This document shows positions 43,187 through 52,129 of a stretch of 56,022 bases of DNA, one piece after another. The DNA lies in contig NZ_SJEW01000029.1 of assembly GCF_005930475.1 (NCBI RefSeq), forward strand, positions 1-56,022. Direction: 5' to 3'. The DNA is from Modestobacter altitudinis. Its GTDB lineage: Bacteria; Actinomycetota; Actinomycetes; Mycobacteriales; Geodermatophilaceae. Numbering within the stretch: the stretch's first letter is position 1; every line of letters begins with the position of its first letter. The position numbers were made by a program, and so were the translations under genes. The notes beneath the pieces are model-generated. The model was not told the DNA's origin. It was given only the letters and a program-made list of their open reading frames with translations, and ran no database searches.

Positions 43187-45417
43187 CTGCCGGCCCCGAG
43201 GCGGCCCCGTCCGAGAGCTCCACGCCGCTGGACGAGGTCCGCCTGGACATCACCGGCATGACCTGCGCCAGCTGCGCGAACCGGATCGAGCGCAAGCTCA
43301 ACAAGCTCGACGGCGTCCAGGCCAGCGTCAACTACGCCACCGAGGCGGCCACCGTCCGGTTCGACCCGGCGCGGGTCGGCACCGACCGGCTGCTGGAGAC
43401 CGTCGCGGCCGCGGGCTACGCCGCCGCCCTCCCGGCGCCGCCGACGGTCGAGGACGAGCCCGTCGCCGCGGACCCGGAGGCGGCGCTGCGGCAGCGGCTG
43501 GCAGTCAGCGCGGCGCTGGCGCTGCCGGTGCTGCTGCTGTCGATGGTGCCCGCGCTGCAGTTCGACGACTGGCAGTGGCTGGCGCTGACGCTGGCCAGCC
43601 CGGTCGCGGTGTGGGGCGCCTGGCCCTTCCACCGCGCCGCCGTGCTGAACGCCCGGCACGGCGCCAGCACGATGGACACCCTTGTCTCGATCGGGATCAC
43701 CGCCGCCTACCTGTGGTCGCTGTGGGCACTGTTCCTCGGCGACGCCGGGATGACCGGCATGACGATGACCTTCCAGCTGCTGCCCGAGCGGGGCACGGGG
43801 AGCGACGAGCTGTACCTCGAGGTCGCCTCCGCCGTCACCGTCTTCCTGCTCGCCGGCCGGTACGCCGAGGCGCGGGCCAAGCGCCGCTCCGGTGCCGCGC
43901 TGACCGCGCTGCTGGAGCTGGGTGCCCGGGACGCCGCCGTGCTGCGCGACGGAACCGAACACCGGGTGCCGATCGGTCAGCTCGTCGTGGGCGACCGGTT
44001 CGTCGTCCGGCCGGGGGAGAAGGTGGCCACCGACGGTGTCGTGGTCACCGGCACGTCCGCCGTCGACCTGTCGATGCTGACCGGCGAGAGCGTCCCGGTG
44101 GAGGTCTCCGTCGGCGACCGGGTCACCGGTGCCACCGTCAACGTCGGCGGCCGGCTCGTGGTCGAGGCGACCCGGGTCGGCGACGCCACCACGCTGGCCC
44201 AGCTGGGGCGCCTGGTCACCGCCGCGCAGAGCGGCAAGGCGCCGGTCCAGCGGCTGGCCGACCGGGTCTCCGCGGTCTTCGTCCCGGTCGTCCTGCTCGT
44301 CGCGCTCGGCACCCTGCTCGGCTGGCTGCTGACCACCGGCGACGCCACGGCGGCGTTCACCGCGGCCGTCGCCGTCCTGGTCATCGCCTGCCCGTGCGCG
44401 CTGGGCCTGGCCACCCCCACGGCGCTGCTGGTCGGCACCGGCCGCGGCGCCCAGCTCGGCGTGCTGATCAAGGGCCCGGAGGTGCTGGAGAGCACCCGTC
44501 GGGTCGACACCGTGCTGCTGGACAAGACCGGCACGGTCACCACCGGGCAGATGAGCCTGGTGGACGCCGCCGGCTCCCCGGACACGCTGCGGCTGGCCGC
44601 CGCCGTCGAGGCCGGCTCCGAGCACCCGATCGCCCGCGCGATCGTCGCCGCGGCCGGAGGCCCGCTCCCGCCGGTCGAGGCGTTCGTCAGCCGGCCGGGG
44701 CTGGGCGTCAGCGGCACCGTCGAGGGGCGTCCGGTGGTCGTCGGCGGCCGGGAGGCGCTCCCCGCCGGGCTGGCCGCCGTGGTCGACGCCGCCGAGGCCG
44801 CGGGCCGCACCGCCGTGCGGGTGGCCTGGGACGGCGAGGTGCGCGGCGTGCTCGTCGTCGCCGACACCGTGAAGCCCAGCAGCGCCGCGGCGATCGGCCG
44901 GCTGCGCGCGCTCGGGCTGTCCCCGGTGCTGGTCACCGGGGACAACGCCGGCGCCGCCGCAGCGGTGGCCCGGGCCGTCGGGCTGGACGCCGGCGAGGTG
45001 GTGGCCGGGGTGCTGCCGGCCGGCAAGGTGGACGTGGTCCGCCGGCTGCAGGCCGAGGGCCGGGTCGTCGCCATGGTGGGGGACGGCGTGAACGACGCGC
45101 CGGCGCTGGCCCAGGCCGACCTCGGGCTGGCGATGGGCTCGGGCACCGACGTGGCGATCGAGGCCAGCGACCTGACCCTGGTGCGGTCCGACCTGGACGC
45201 CGCGGTCGACGCGGTCCGGCTGTCCCGGCGGACGCTCGCGGTGATCCGCGGCAACCTGTTCTGGGCGTTCGCCTACAACGTCGCCCTGGTGCCGCTGGCC
45301 GCGCTCGGCTTCCTCAACCCGGTGCTGGCCGGGCTGGCGATGGCGGCGTCCTCGGTGCTGGTGGTCGCCAACAGCCTGCGGCTGCGCGGCTTCCGGTCGG
45401 CGGTCGAGGCGGTCTGA
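43183..45417 (+). CDS. copA: Copper-exporting P1B-type ATPase
   Basis: A 744-residue Cu(I) efflux pump in the cytoplasmic membrane. One N-terminal metal-binding domain has GMTCASC (Cys 28 and 31). The ion site CPC is at 403-405, the phosphorylated DKTG at 447-450, the HP locus in SEHPIARAI, the hinge in [11 protein letters not shown]; the last helices carry the AYN and MAASS motifs of Cu(I)-specific P1B-1 pumps. It is coupled to copZ by GTGA overlap and belongs to the csoR operon. It ends three bases from the convergent TetR stop. Confidence 0.96.
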   Translation: MTAGPEAAPSESSTPLDEVRLDITGMTCASCANRIERKLNKLDGVQASVNYATEAATVRFDPARVGTDRLLETVAAAGYAAALPAPPTVEDEPVAADPEAALRQRLAVSAALALPVLLLSMVPALQFDDWQWLALTLASPVAVWGAWPFHRAAVLNARHGASTMDTLVSIGITAAYLWSLWALFLGDAGMTGMTMTFQLLPERGTGSDELYLEVASAVTVFLLAGRYAEARAKRRSGAALTALLELGARDAAVLRDGTEHRVPIGQLVVGDRFVVRPGEKVATDGVVVTGTSAVDLSMLTGESVPVEVSVGDRVTGATVNVGGRLVVEATRVGDATTLAQLGRLVTAAQSGKAPVQRLADRVSAVFVPVVLLVALGTLLGWLLTTGDATAAFTAAVAVLVIACPCALGLATPTALLVGTGRGAQLGVLIKGPEVLESTRRVDTVLLDKTGTVTTGQMSLVDAAGSPDTLRLAAAVEAGSEHPIARAIVAAAGGPLPPVEAFVSRPGLGVSGTVEGRPVVVGGREALPAGLAAVVDAAEAAGRTAVRVAWDGEVRGVLVVADTVKPSSAAAIGRLRALGLSPVLVTGDNAGAAAAVARAVGLDAGEVVAGVLPAGKVDVVRRLQAEGRVVAMVGDGVNDAPALAQADLGLAMGSGTDVAIEASDLTLVRSDLDAAVDAVRLSRRTLAVIRGNLFWAFAYNVALVPLAALGFLNPVLAGLAMAASSVLVVANSLRLRGFRSAVEAV

Positions 45418-45420
45418 GCC

Positions 45421-46041
45421 TCAGGCGGCGTTGCGCGCGGTGATCAGCGGCATGACGACGTCGGCGAGCAGCTCGTCGGCGAAGGCCTCCGGCACCGGCT
45501 CGCCGCTGAACAGCCAGCGCTGCAGGATCGGTGCGCTGGCTGTCGAGGAGACCGCCGTCCCGGCGATCGGCTGGTGGACCTCGCCGCGGGCCTCGGCCCG
45601 CTCCCAGACCTCGCGGAACGTCGTGCTCCAGACGCCCATCGGGCCGCTGTGGAACGCCTCGCGCAGCCCCGGCTCGTGCGGCAGGGCCGACAGCAGGGAC
45701 AGGGTGGCCGCCCCGAGCGGGCCGTTGACCGCGCCGACCAGCGAGTGCAGCAGCACCCGCAGGTCCCCCTCAAGCGACCCGGTGTCCGGGGTGTCGATCG
45801 ACATCGAGCTCAGCTCGGCGACGGCATCGGTGACCAGGTCGGACTTGGTGCGCCAGCGGCGGTAGATCGTCGCCTTGCCCACGCCGGCCGCGGCGGCCAC
45901 CGCGTCCATGGTCAGGCCCGCGTAGCCGGACTCGGCCAGCACCTGCAGGATCGCCGCCCGGATGGCGCCGTCCCGGGACGGGTCACGAGGGCGGCCTCCG
46001 CGACCCGGTCGTCCACCGTCGGAGGCGTTCTGGTTGGGCAC
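45421..46041 (-). CDS. TetR family transcriptional regulator
   Basis: A 206-residue repressor. The helix-turn-helix is near residues 23-65 (AIRAAILQVLAESGYAGLT, then MDAVAAAAGVGKATIYRRW), with the TetR_C-like ligand domain after it. GTG at 46041 is chosen over the upstream ATGs because TACTGT lies six bases upstream (46048-46053 on the minus strand). It is divergent from the EAL gene. An imperfect inverted repeat beside the -10 could be its own operator. The target genes are unknown. Confidence 0.86.
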   Translation of the reverse strand: MPNQNASDGGRPGRGGRPRDPSRDGAIRAAILQVLAESGYAGLTMDAVAAAAGVGKATIYRRWRTKSDLVTDAVAELSSMSIDTPDTGSLEGDLRVLLHSLVGAVNGPLGAATLSLLSALPHEPGLREAFHSGPMGVWSTTFREVWERAEARGEVHQPIAGTAVSSTASAPILQRWLFSGEPVPEAFADELLADVVMPLITARNAA

Positions 46042-46047
46042 AGCTGA

Positions 46048-46074
46048 ACAGTAGACGTGTTGATCTTCATGTCT
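46048..46074. promoter_or_regulatory. -10 and candidate operator of the TetR gene
   Basis: The minus-strand -10 TACTGT occupies 46048-46053. Overlapping it, AGACGTG (46053-46059) and CATGTCT (46068-46074) form inverted arms with one mismatch, eight bases apart. Position suits autorepression. Confidence 0.45.
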
Positions 46075-46165
46075 CATCTCAGGTCCCGACCAGTGAGCGC
46101 AACGCTGCACGGTCCCGCCCGCGCGCCTGCCGGGCGGCGGCTCGGCGGTCGGTCATCCTGCTGCG

Positions 46166-47245
46166 GTGACCGGTCCTGTCGACGTCGTGCGTCCCTCGTG
46201 GGAGACCCCCCAGCGTGCCCGCCGGCTGCTGCTTGCCAGCACGCTCAGCCACGTGCTGCCCAGCATCTCCCGGGTCGCCGGGGCGATGGGCCTGCGGATC
46301 GGCACCGCACCGGGGCTGCTCGACATCGTCGACGACGAGGGCGGCCGGCGGATCGACCGGCTGCTGCAGCGGCTGGCGCGTGAGCTCACCACCGCGGAGA
46401 CCGAGGCCGTGCGGGTGACCACCGACCCGCCCGCCGACGGCGTCGCCCTCGCCACCCGGCTGCTCACCGCGCCGACCCTGGCGGTGGAGCTCGCCCGCCG
46501 CGGCGTCACCGTGGAGATGTCGCTGCTCACCGACGCGGTGCTGTGGCCGGTGTACCAGCCGATCATGTCGCTGGCCAGCGGCGGGATGGTCGGGCACGAG
46601 GCGCTGCTCCGCGGCCGGGTCGACGGCCGCGAGGTCGGCGGCGGAGACCTGTTCTTCCTGGCCGAGCGGGCCGGCTGGCTGCGCCGGCTGGACCGGCTGG
46701 CCCGGGAGGCCGCGATCACCGGCGCCGCCGGCTGGCTGGGCGGCGCGGACCTGTACGTGAACTCCAACCCCGCCGCCGTCCACCGGCCGTCGGTCTGCCT
46801 GGCCAGCACCGAGGCGGTGGTGCACGACAGCGGCATCGACCCCCGGCAGCTGGTGTTCGAGGTCGTCGCCTCGCACGCGGTCACCGACCGGGAGCACCTG
46901 CTGTCGGTGCTGGAGCACCACCGCTCGCTGGGCTGGCGGATCGCGCTGGACGACGTGCACGTCGGCTGGTCGAGCCTCGCGCTGGTCTCCGTCGTCCGGC
47001 CCGACGTGCTGAAGCTGAGCAAGACCCTGGTCGCCCGGCTGCACGAGCCGGGCCCCAACGCGATCGCCCGGGCGCTCATCGAGCTGACCCACGTGCAGGG
47101 CGGCCTGGTCGTCGCCGAGGGGATCGAGAGCGAGCGGACGGCGGAGCAGGCGCGGGCCGTGGGCGCCGACCTCGGGCAGGGCTGGCTGTTCGGCCGGCCG
47201 GTGCGGCCCGAGCCGGAGTCCGAGCCGGAGCTCGTCCTCGCCTGA
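46166..47245 (+). CDS. EAL domain protein (c-di-GMP phosphodiesterase-like)
   Basis: A 359-residue protein with an unassigned N-terminal 120 residues and an EAL domain. The motifs are HEALLRG (EAL), NSNPAA (Asn), LVFEVV (Glu), ALDDVHVGWSS in place of the usual DDFGTGYSS, VLKLSK (Lys), VVAEGIES and QGWLFGRPV. The catalytic acidic residues, Lys and Gln are present, but the flexible loop that coordinates metal and dimerises is altered, so activity may be reduced or its regulation different. No GGDEF or membrane segment. GTG has CATCCT six bases upstream. Confidence 0.85.
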   Translation: MTGPVDVVRPSWETPQRARRLLLASTLSHVLPSISRVAGAMGLRIGTAPGLLDIVDDEGGRRIDRLLQRLARELTTAETEAVRVTTDPPADGVALATRLLTAPTLAVELARRGVTVEMSLLTDAVLWPVYQPIMSLASGGMVGHEALLRGRVDGREVGGGDLFFLAERAGWLRRLDRLAREAAITGAAGWLGGADLYVNSNPAAVHRPSVCLASTEAVVHDSGIDPRQLVFEVVASHAVTDREHLLSVLEHHRSLGWRIALDDVHVGWSSLALVSVVRPDVLKLSKTLVARLHEPGPNAIARALIELTHVQGGLVVAEGIESERTAEQARAVGADLGQGWLFGRPVRPEPESEPELVLA

Positions 47246-47267
47246 CCCTGGACCCAGCGGGCCGGAC

Positions 47268-48014
47268 TCAGCAGCCCAGCGCCGCGGCCCAGTCGTCGCG
47301 GTGCTCGGCCAGGTGGTCGGCGGTCCGCTGCCAGTAGCTGCCGTCCTCGGTCCAGATGCGGGCCCACGGCTGCTCGCCCGAGGCGGCACCGTCGCGGAGC
47401 AGCTCGACCATGGCGGCGACCCGGCGGTGCAGCAACGGGACGAGGCCGGCGCGTCCGGCGCCGTCCAGGCCGTAGCCCTCGGCCATCGCACGCAGCCCGG
47501 GCAACGAGGCCGACACCGGCCGGCCGGCATGCAGCGGGACGGCCGTCTGCACGGCGTAAGAGAGGTCCCAGAGCCGCGACCCGGGGCCGGCGAAGTCCCA
47601 GTCGATCAGCGCCCAACCTGCTGGGCTGCGCACCAGGTTCCACGGCGCCGGGTCGTTGTGGACGACGAGGTCCTCCCGATCGGGGGCGATGGCGCGCTGC
47701 CAGACGGCTCCTGCGGGTGGCGGGAACGACGCTGTCGCCTCGTGCAGCTGACGCAGGAAACCGCCGAGCTCCCGGAGATCCGCGTCGGTCCAGTCCGGGT
47801 CGGGGGACCCCGCCACACCGGGCAGGTACTCCAGCACCTGGCGCCCCTGACCGTCGCGACCGAGCGGCCGGGGCGCGCCGCGGAACCCGACGCCGTGCAG
47901 GTGCGCCAGCAGGGCGTCCACGGAGTCGGTCCACGGGCCGGAGGGGCGGCGGACCGTGTCGCCGACGCGGACGACGCCGCTGCTCGCGTGGGTGGGCAGC
48001 GGCTCCTCGGTCAC
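47268..48014 (-). CDS. Aminoglycoside phosphotransferase family kinase
   Basis: A 248-residue APH/choline-kinase-fold protein. The catalytic loop is [12 protein letters not shown] (His-x-Asp-x4-Asn) and the metal-binding Asp pair is in [11 protein letters not shown] Lys of the N-terminal lobe is not obvious. Members phosphorylate small molecules, including some antibiotics; nothing specific to resistance is evident. The GTG at 48014 overlaps the TGA of the histidine-phosphatase gene, so they form a coupled pair on the minus strand. Confidence 0.83.
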   Translation of the reverse strand: MTEEPLPTHASSGVVRVGDTVRRPSGPWTDSVDALLAHLHGVGFRGAPRPLGRDGQGRQVLEYLPGVAGSPDPDWTDADLRELGGFLRQLHEATASFPPPAGAVWQRAIAPDREDLVVHNDPAPWNLVRSPAGWALIDWDFAGPGSRLWDLSYAVQTAVPLHAGRPVSASLPGLRAMAEGYGLDGAGRAGLVPLLHRRVAAMVELLRDGAASGEQPWARIWTEDGSYWQRTADHLAEHRDDWAAALGC

Positions 48015-48610
48015 GGGCAGCCGGTGTTCCAGCCGGTCAGCGCGGGCCAGTCGTGCTCGGAGCCGAGGACGCCGTAGCGCCCGGTGGCCAGCGGGAACAG
48101 GGCGCCCTTCTCCGGCCCGAGGCCCAGGTAGCGGGCGGTGAGGATGCGCAGCACGTGCCCGTGCGCGACCAGGGCGACGTCGCCGTCGGCCAGCAGCGGG
48201 CGGGCCCGCCCCAGCACCCGGTCGACCCGCTCGGCGACCTGGTCCAGGCTCTCGCCGGGGGTGTCGCCGGGCTCGGTGCCGTCCTCCCACAGCGACCACG
48301 GGTGTCCGAGCTCGGCGCGGATCTCGGGGGTCGTCCGGCCCTCCCAGCGGCCGTAGTCGACCTCGACCAGGTGCGGGTCCACCGCGGTCTCGATGCCGTC
48401 GTCGAACAGCCCGGCGAGCTCGGCGGTGCGCCGGGCCCGGGTCAGCGGGCTGACGAAGGCGTGCGTGATGTGCCGCTGGGCCAGGACCGGGCGCAACCGG
48501 CGGGCGTCGTCCTCACCTCCGGGCAGCAACGGCAGGTCGGTGAGGCCGGTGTGCTGCCCACTCGTGCTCCACTCGGTCTGCCCGTGCCGGACGACCACCA
48601 GCTCACCCAC
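48011..48610 (-). CDS. Histidine phosphatase (phosphoglycerate-mutase-like)
   Basis: A 199-residue phosphatase with the phospho-His motif [34 protein letters not shown] and the second His in [15 protein letters not shown]. Actinobacterial relatives include acid phosphatases and glucosyl-3-phosphoglycerate phosphatases. GTG at 48610 is chosen for the AGAGGA ribosome site upstream. The TGA overlaps the kinase start. A kinase and a phosphatase in one unit hints at related small-molecule metabolism. Confidence 0.88.
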   Translation of the reverse strand: MGELVVVRHGQTEWSTSGQHTGLTDLPLLPGGEDDARRLRPVLAQRHITHAFVSPLTRARRTAELAGLFDDGIETAVDPHLVEVDYGRWEGRTTPEIRAELGHPWSLWEDGTEPGDTPGESLDQVAERVDRVLGRARPLLADGDVALVAHGHVLRILTARYLGLGPEKGALFPLATGRYGVLGSEHDWPALTGWNTGCP

Positions 48611-48850
48611 GTCGATCCTCTCCCGCGGCGACCGTCCCCGGTCCCGCCCTGTGCCTGCTCCCGACCGGCCGACGCCTCCGGACATGTCCAGCGGCGGGCC
48701 GGCCCAACCGCTCCCACCCTGCACCATCACCGGGTCGTGTCGCCGATCACATCGCGGTGGTGCGGGAAGGGTCGGCGTCCTCACCCGCTTGTGCGCAACG
48801 GGACCCCGGTGGCACCGACCCGGGGCGACGACGACACCAGGAGGACCCCC

Positions 48851-49705
48851 ATGACCACGTCCACCACGCAGCTCACCTTCGACCTCGGCGGCGACCTCAC
48901 CGTCCACCGCCTGGGTTACGGCGCCATGCAGCTCACCGGTCCCGGCGTCTGGGGTGAGCCGGCCGACCGCGCAGGTGCTCTCGCCGTCGTGAAGGCCGCC
49001 CTCGAGCAGGGCGTCGACTTCATCGACACCGCGGACTCCTACGGCCCGCAGGTCAGCGAGCAGATCATCGCCGAGGCCGCCTTCCCGTACCCCGACGGAC
49101 TGGTCATCGCCACCAAGGCCGGCCTCACCCGCACCGGCCCGGGCGTGTGGCCGCCGTGCGGTCGGCCCGAGTACCTCACCCAGCAGGTCGAGCTGTCGCT
49201 GCGGAACCTCCAGGTCGACCGGATCGACCTCATCCAGCTGCACCGCATCGACCCCCAGGTGCCGCTGGCCGACCAGCTCGGCGCCTTCGCCGACCTCAAG
49301 GAGCAGGGCAAGGTCCGGCACATCGGCGTCTCCGAGGTCTCCGTCGACGAGCTGAGGGCGGCGCAGGAGATCACCCCGATCGCCAGCGTGCAGAACCTCT
49401 ACAACCTGACCAACCGGCAGTCCCAGGACGTGCTCGAGTACGCCGAGGCGCAGGGCATCGCCTTCATCCCGTGGTTCCCGATCGCCACCGGTGACCTGGC
49501 CAAGCCCGACAGCCCTGTCGCGGCGGTGGCTGCGGAGCTCGACGCGACGCCGTCCCAGGTCGCGCTGGCCTGGCTGCTGCAGAAGTCGCCGGTCATCCTG
49601 CCCATCCCGGGCACCAAGTCCGTCGACCACCTGACGGAGAACCTGGGCGCCGCCCAGCTCACCCTGACGGCCGACGAGATGGCCAAGCTCGACGCCCTGG
49701 CGTGA
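48851..49705 (+). CDS. Aldo/keto reductase (canonical active site)
   Basis: A 284-residue NADPH-dependent reductase. The tetrad is complete: Asp and Tyr in [10 protein letters not shown], Lys in [10 protein letters not shown] and His in LIQLHRIDP. It is the paralogue of the reductase at 7908-8798 (both open with VHRxGYGAMQLxGP) but retains the His. ATG at 48851 is supported by AGGAGG upstream. Its 3' end, like that of the paralogue, is followed by a perfect palindrome. The 240 bases upstream, shared with the divergent phosphatase, show no other signal. Confidence 0.9.
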   Translation: MTTSTTQLTFDLGGDLTVHRLGYGAMQLTGPGVWGEPADRAGALAVVKAALEQGVDFIDTADSYGPQVSEQIIAEAAFPYPDGLVIATKAGLTRTGPGVWPPCGRPEYLTQQVELSLRNLQVDRIDLIQLHRIDPQVPLADQLGAFADLKEQGKVRHIGVSEVSVDELRAAQEITPIASVQNLYNLTNRQSQDVLEYAEAQGIAFIPWFPIATGDLAKPDSPVAAVAAELDATPSQVALAWLLQKSPVILPIPGTKSVDHLTENLGAAQLTLTADEMAKLDALA

Positions 49706-49714
49706 TGCCCTGAG

Positions 49715-49736
49715 GGCAGAAGTGGCCACTTCTGCC
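49715..49736. terminator. 22-base perfect palindrome after the reductase
   Basis: GGCAGAAGTGG followed by CCACTTCTGCC, nine bases after the stop of the aldo/keto reductase gene. Its GAAGT...ACTTC centre is shared with the palindrome at 7854-7903, which follows the paralogous reductase. Confidence 0.6.
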
Positions 49737-49739
49737 GTC

Positions 49740-49778
49740 CTGGACCCCCGGTCGCGATCGTCGCGGCCGGGGGTCCAG
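49740..49778. terminator. 12-base stem hairpin just before the acyl-CoA dehydrogenase
   Basis: CTGGACCCCCGG (49740-49751) pairs with CCGGGGGTCCAG (49767-49778) around a loop containing CGCGATCGTCGCG. It ends one base before the ATG at 49780, so it may also block or modulate ribosome access to the acyl-CoA dehydrogenase start. Confidence 0.55.
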
Positions 49779-49779
49779 C

Positions 49780-50943
49780 ATGTCCGGCATGGACGCTGAT
49801 GTCTTCGCCCAGGTCAAGGACGCCGTTCGGCAGCTGGTCCGCGAGGTCGTGGTGCCCCGCGAGGAGGAGATCGACCTCTCCGATCGCATCCCCGAGGAGC
49901 TGCGCGGCGCGGCCGCCGACATGGGGCTGTTCGGCTACGCCCTGCCCGAGGAGCACGGCGGCCTCGGCGTCACGATGAGCGAGGACGTGCAGCTGGCCTT
50001 CGAGTTCGGCTACACGACGCCGGCCTTCCGCTCGCTGTTCGGCACCAACAACGGCATCGCCGGTCAGGTGATCGCCCGGTTCGGCAGCGACGAGCAGAAG
50101 AAGGCCTACCTGCCGCGGCTGGCCGCCGGGGAGCTGATCGGGTCCTTCGCGCTCACCGAGGCCGAGGCGGGCTCGGACCCGGCCGGCCTGCGCACCACCG
50201 CCCGGCGGGACGGCGACGGCTGGGTGATCTCCGGCGGCAAGCGGTACATCACCAACGCGCCGATCGCCGACCTCTTCGTCGTCTTCGCCCGCAGCGACCC
50301 CGCGGAGCGGGGCGGGCGCGGCATCTCCAGCTTCGTCGTCGATGCCACCGCCCGGGGGGTCTCGGTCGGCCCGCACGACAAGAAGATGGGCCAGTCCGGC
50401 GCCTGGACCGCCGAGGTCTTCTTCGACGACGTCCGGGTGCCTGCCGACGCCCTGATCGGGGAGGAGGGCCGCGGCTACGCCAAGGCGCTGACCGTGCTCT
50501 CCCGCGGCCGGCTGCACATCGCCGCGCTCTGCGTGGGGATGGCGCAGCGGGTGCTCGACGAGTCCGTCGCCTACGCCGCCACCGCCAAGCAGGGCGGCGC
50601 CCCGATCGGCCGGTTCCAGCTGGTGCAGGCGATGATCGCGGAGACCCATGCCGAGCTGCTCGCGGCCCGGAGCATGGTCATCGACGTCGCCGCCCGGTAC
50701 GACTCGGGCGAGGACACCTCGGTGGGCCCGTCGTCGGCCAAGCTCTTCTGCAGCGAGATGGTCGGCCGGGCCACCGACCGCGCCGTCCAGGTGCACGGCG
50801 GGCTGGGCTACCTGCGGACCACGCCGGTCGAGCGCTTCTATCGCGACGCCCGGCTGTACCGCCTCTACGAGGGCACCAGCGAGGTGCAGAAGGTGATCAT
50901 CGGCGGCGCCCTGCTGCGCGCCGCCGGCATGCCCCGGGGATAG
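49780..50943 (+). CDS. Acyl-CoA dehydrogenase
   Basis: A 387-residue flavoenzyme of fatty-acid or branched-chain catabolism. The FAD motif is FALTEAEAGSDPAGL, the second is WVISGGKRYITNA, and RATDRAVQVHGGLGYLR carries the C-terminal helix pattern; the catalytic base Glu is in LYRLYEGTSEVQK near residue 365, as in short-chain acyl-CoA dehydrogenases. ATG at 49780, or 49789 (MDADVF), are both possible, with the preceding GGGGGTCC able to serve as ribosome site. It converges on the epimerase gene with a structured element between them. Confidence 0.93.
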   Translation: MSGMDADVFAQVKDAVRQLVREVVVPREEEIDLSDRIPEELRGAAADMGLFGYALPEEHGGLGVTMSEDVQLAFEFGYTTPAFRSLFGTNNGIAGQVIARFGSDEQKKAYLPRLAAGELIGSFALTEAEAGSDPAGLRTTARRDGDGWVISGGKRYITNAPIADLFVVFARSDPAERGGRGISSFVVDATARGVSVGPHDKKMGQSGAWTAEVFFDDVRVPADALIGEEGRGYAKALTVLSRGRLHIAALCVGMAQRVLDESVAYAATAKQGGAPIGRFQLVQAMIAETHAELLAARSMVIDVAARYDSGEDTSVGPSSAKLFCSEMVGRATDRAVQVHGGLGYLRTTPVERFYRDARLYRLYEGTSEVQKVIIGGALLRAAGMPRG

Positions 50944-50959
50944 GTCATGCGAATCAGCC

Positions 50960-51018
50960 GGCCCCCTCGCAGGGGCCCGCCGTGAGCTTGCGAGCGGTGG
51001 GGGGCGAGGGGGTCCTTT
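50960..51018 (-). repeat. Structured 3'-end element, copy 7
   Basis: On the minus strand it begins one base after the epimerase TAG (51020-51022) with AAAGGACCCCCTCGC and ends GCGAGGGGGCC. The variable stem is CTCGC/GCGAG, fully paired, with the bulged A. Orientation follows the epimerase, not the convergent acyl-CoA dehydrogenase. Confidence 0.8.
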
Positions 51019-51019
51019 A

Positions 51020-52099
51020 CTAGGCCGGGGTGTGCTCGGGACCGGTGCCCGGGTGCAGCAGCGGGCCGGTGTGGCCCGCGCCGCTGCCCAGCGCCGCGAC
51101 GAACTCCCGCAGCAGGTCACCGCCGCTGTGCGTGGCCCGCCAGCCGAGCAGCGAGCGCGCCCGGGTGGTGTCCAGCGGCGGCACCCCGATGCCGAGGTCC
51201 AGCCAGCCGGGCTCGATCTGCAGCACGTGGGCCAGGAACGCGGCCTGCATCCCGGTGCGCAGCACGACGGCGGGCACCGGCACCCGGCGGACCCCCAGCG
51301 CGTGCGCGATCCCGTCGGCGTCGAGGTCCGGAGGCGCGGACAGGTTGAACGGTCCCGGCGCCTGCCGGTCGAGGATGCGGGCGATCCCGTCGGCGACGTC
51401 GTCGCTGTGCACGAAGCCCAGGTGCAGGGAGCTGGGCAGCGGCAGGGGGAGCAGCTTGGCCACCGCCCCCGGCACCGCCCGGGCCGCGGGGAACAGCAGC
51501 GGCCCGAGGAAGTACCGGCCGATCTCGCTGGCGGCGTCGGGCTGCAGCACCAGGGTCGGCCGGGTCACCGAGACGGTCGTGGTGGGGTGCTCCGCGTCGA
51601 ACGCGGCGACCATCTGCTCGCACTCGACCTTCTGCCGGCTGTACTGCGAGCTGGGCACGCCGGTGGCGGGCCAGTCCTCGCGGACCGGGTGCACCTGCGG
51701 CCCGGCGGCGTAGGTGCCGATCGAGGACATGTGCACCACGTGCGGCACCCCGGCCGCCCCGGCCGCGGCCAGGACCCGCCGGGTGCCCTCGATGTTCACC
51801 GCCTGCAGGACGTCGGGCCGCCGGTCGGGGATCAGCGCCCAGGCGAGGTGGACGACGGCGTCGGCCCCGGCGAGGAACTCGGCGAGCACCGGTTCGCTGT
51901 CCGGGGAGCCGAGGTCGGCGGAGAACCACCGCACCCCCGCGTAGGGCTCGGTCTCCGGCGGACGGCGCCGGGCCAGCCCGCGCACCTCACCCACCCCGGC
52001 GTCGGCGAGGGCGCGCAGCAGCGCCGTGCCCACGTTGCCGCTGGCGCCGGTGATCGCCACGGTCATGCCCGGGAGGAGTCCGCTGGTCAGCTCAGCCAT
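51020..52099 (-). CDS. NAD-dependent epimerase/dehydratase family protein
   Basis: A 359-residue extended short-chain dehydrogenase. The NAD motif is VAITGASGNVGTALLRAL, the catalytic Ser and Tyr-x3-Lys are in HMSSIGTYAAG and SSQYSRQKVECEQ. Family members act on nucleotide sugars or related compounds. The 5' leader up to the ATG at 52099 is short (30 bases from the next gene). Its stop is followed by a structured 3' element. The partner enzyme or pathway is not evident. Confidence 0.87.
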   Translation of the reverse strand: MAELTSGLLPGMTVAITGASGNVGTALLRALADAGVGEVRGLARRRPPETEPYAGVRWFSADLGSPDSEPVLAEFLAGADAVVHLAWALIPDRRPDVLQAVNIEGTRRVLAAAGAAGVPHVVHMSSIGTYAAGPQVHPVREDWPATGVPSSQYSRQKVECEQMVAAFDAEHPTTTVSVTRPTLVLQPDAASEIGRYFLGPLLFPAARAVPGAVAKLLPLPLPSSLHLGFVHSDDVADGIARILDRQAPGPFNLSAPPDLDADGIAHALGVRRVPVPAVVLRTGMQAAFLAHVLQIEPGWLDLGIGVPPLDTTRARSLLGWRATHSGGDLLREFVAALGSGAGHTGPLLHPGTGPEHTPA

Positions 52100-52129
52100 G
52101 CAGGACCGCTACCCGGACACGTGCACCGC

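Noticed and set aside
42367-45417. Single 1016-codon frame covering csoR, copZ and copA
   Set aside because: Only the part from 43183 is coding (CopA); upstream it is the wrong frame for csoR and copZ, both of which have clear motifs.
47268-48014. APH-family kinase called as aminoglycoside resistance
   Set aside because: The fold family phosphorylates many substrates; no specific motif or context supports resistance.
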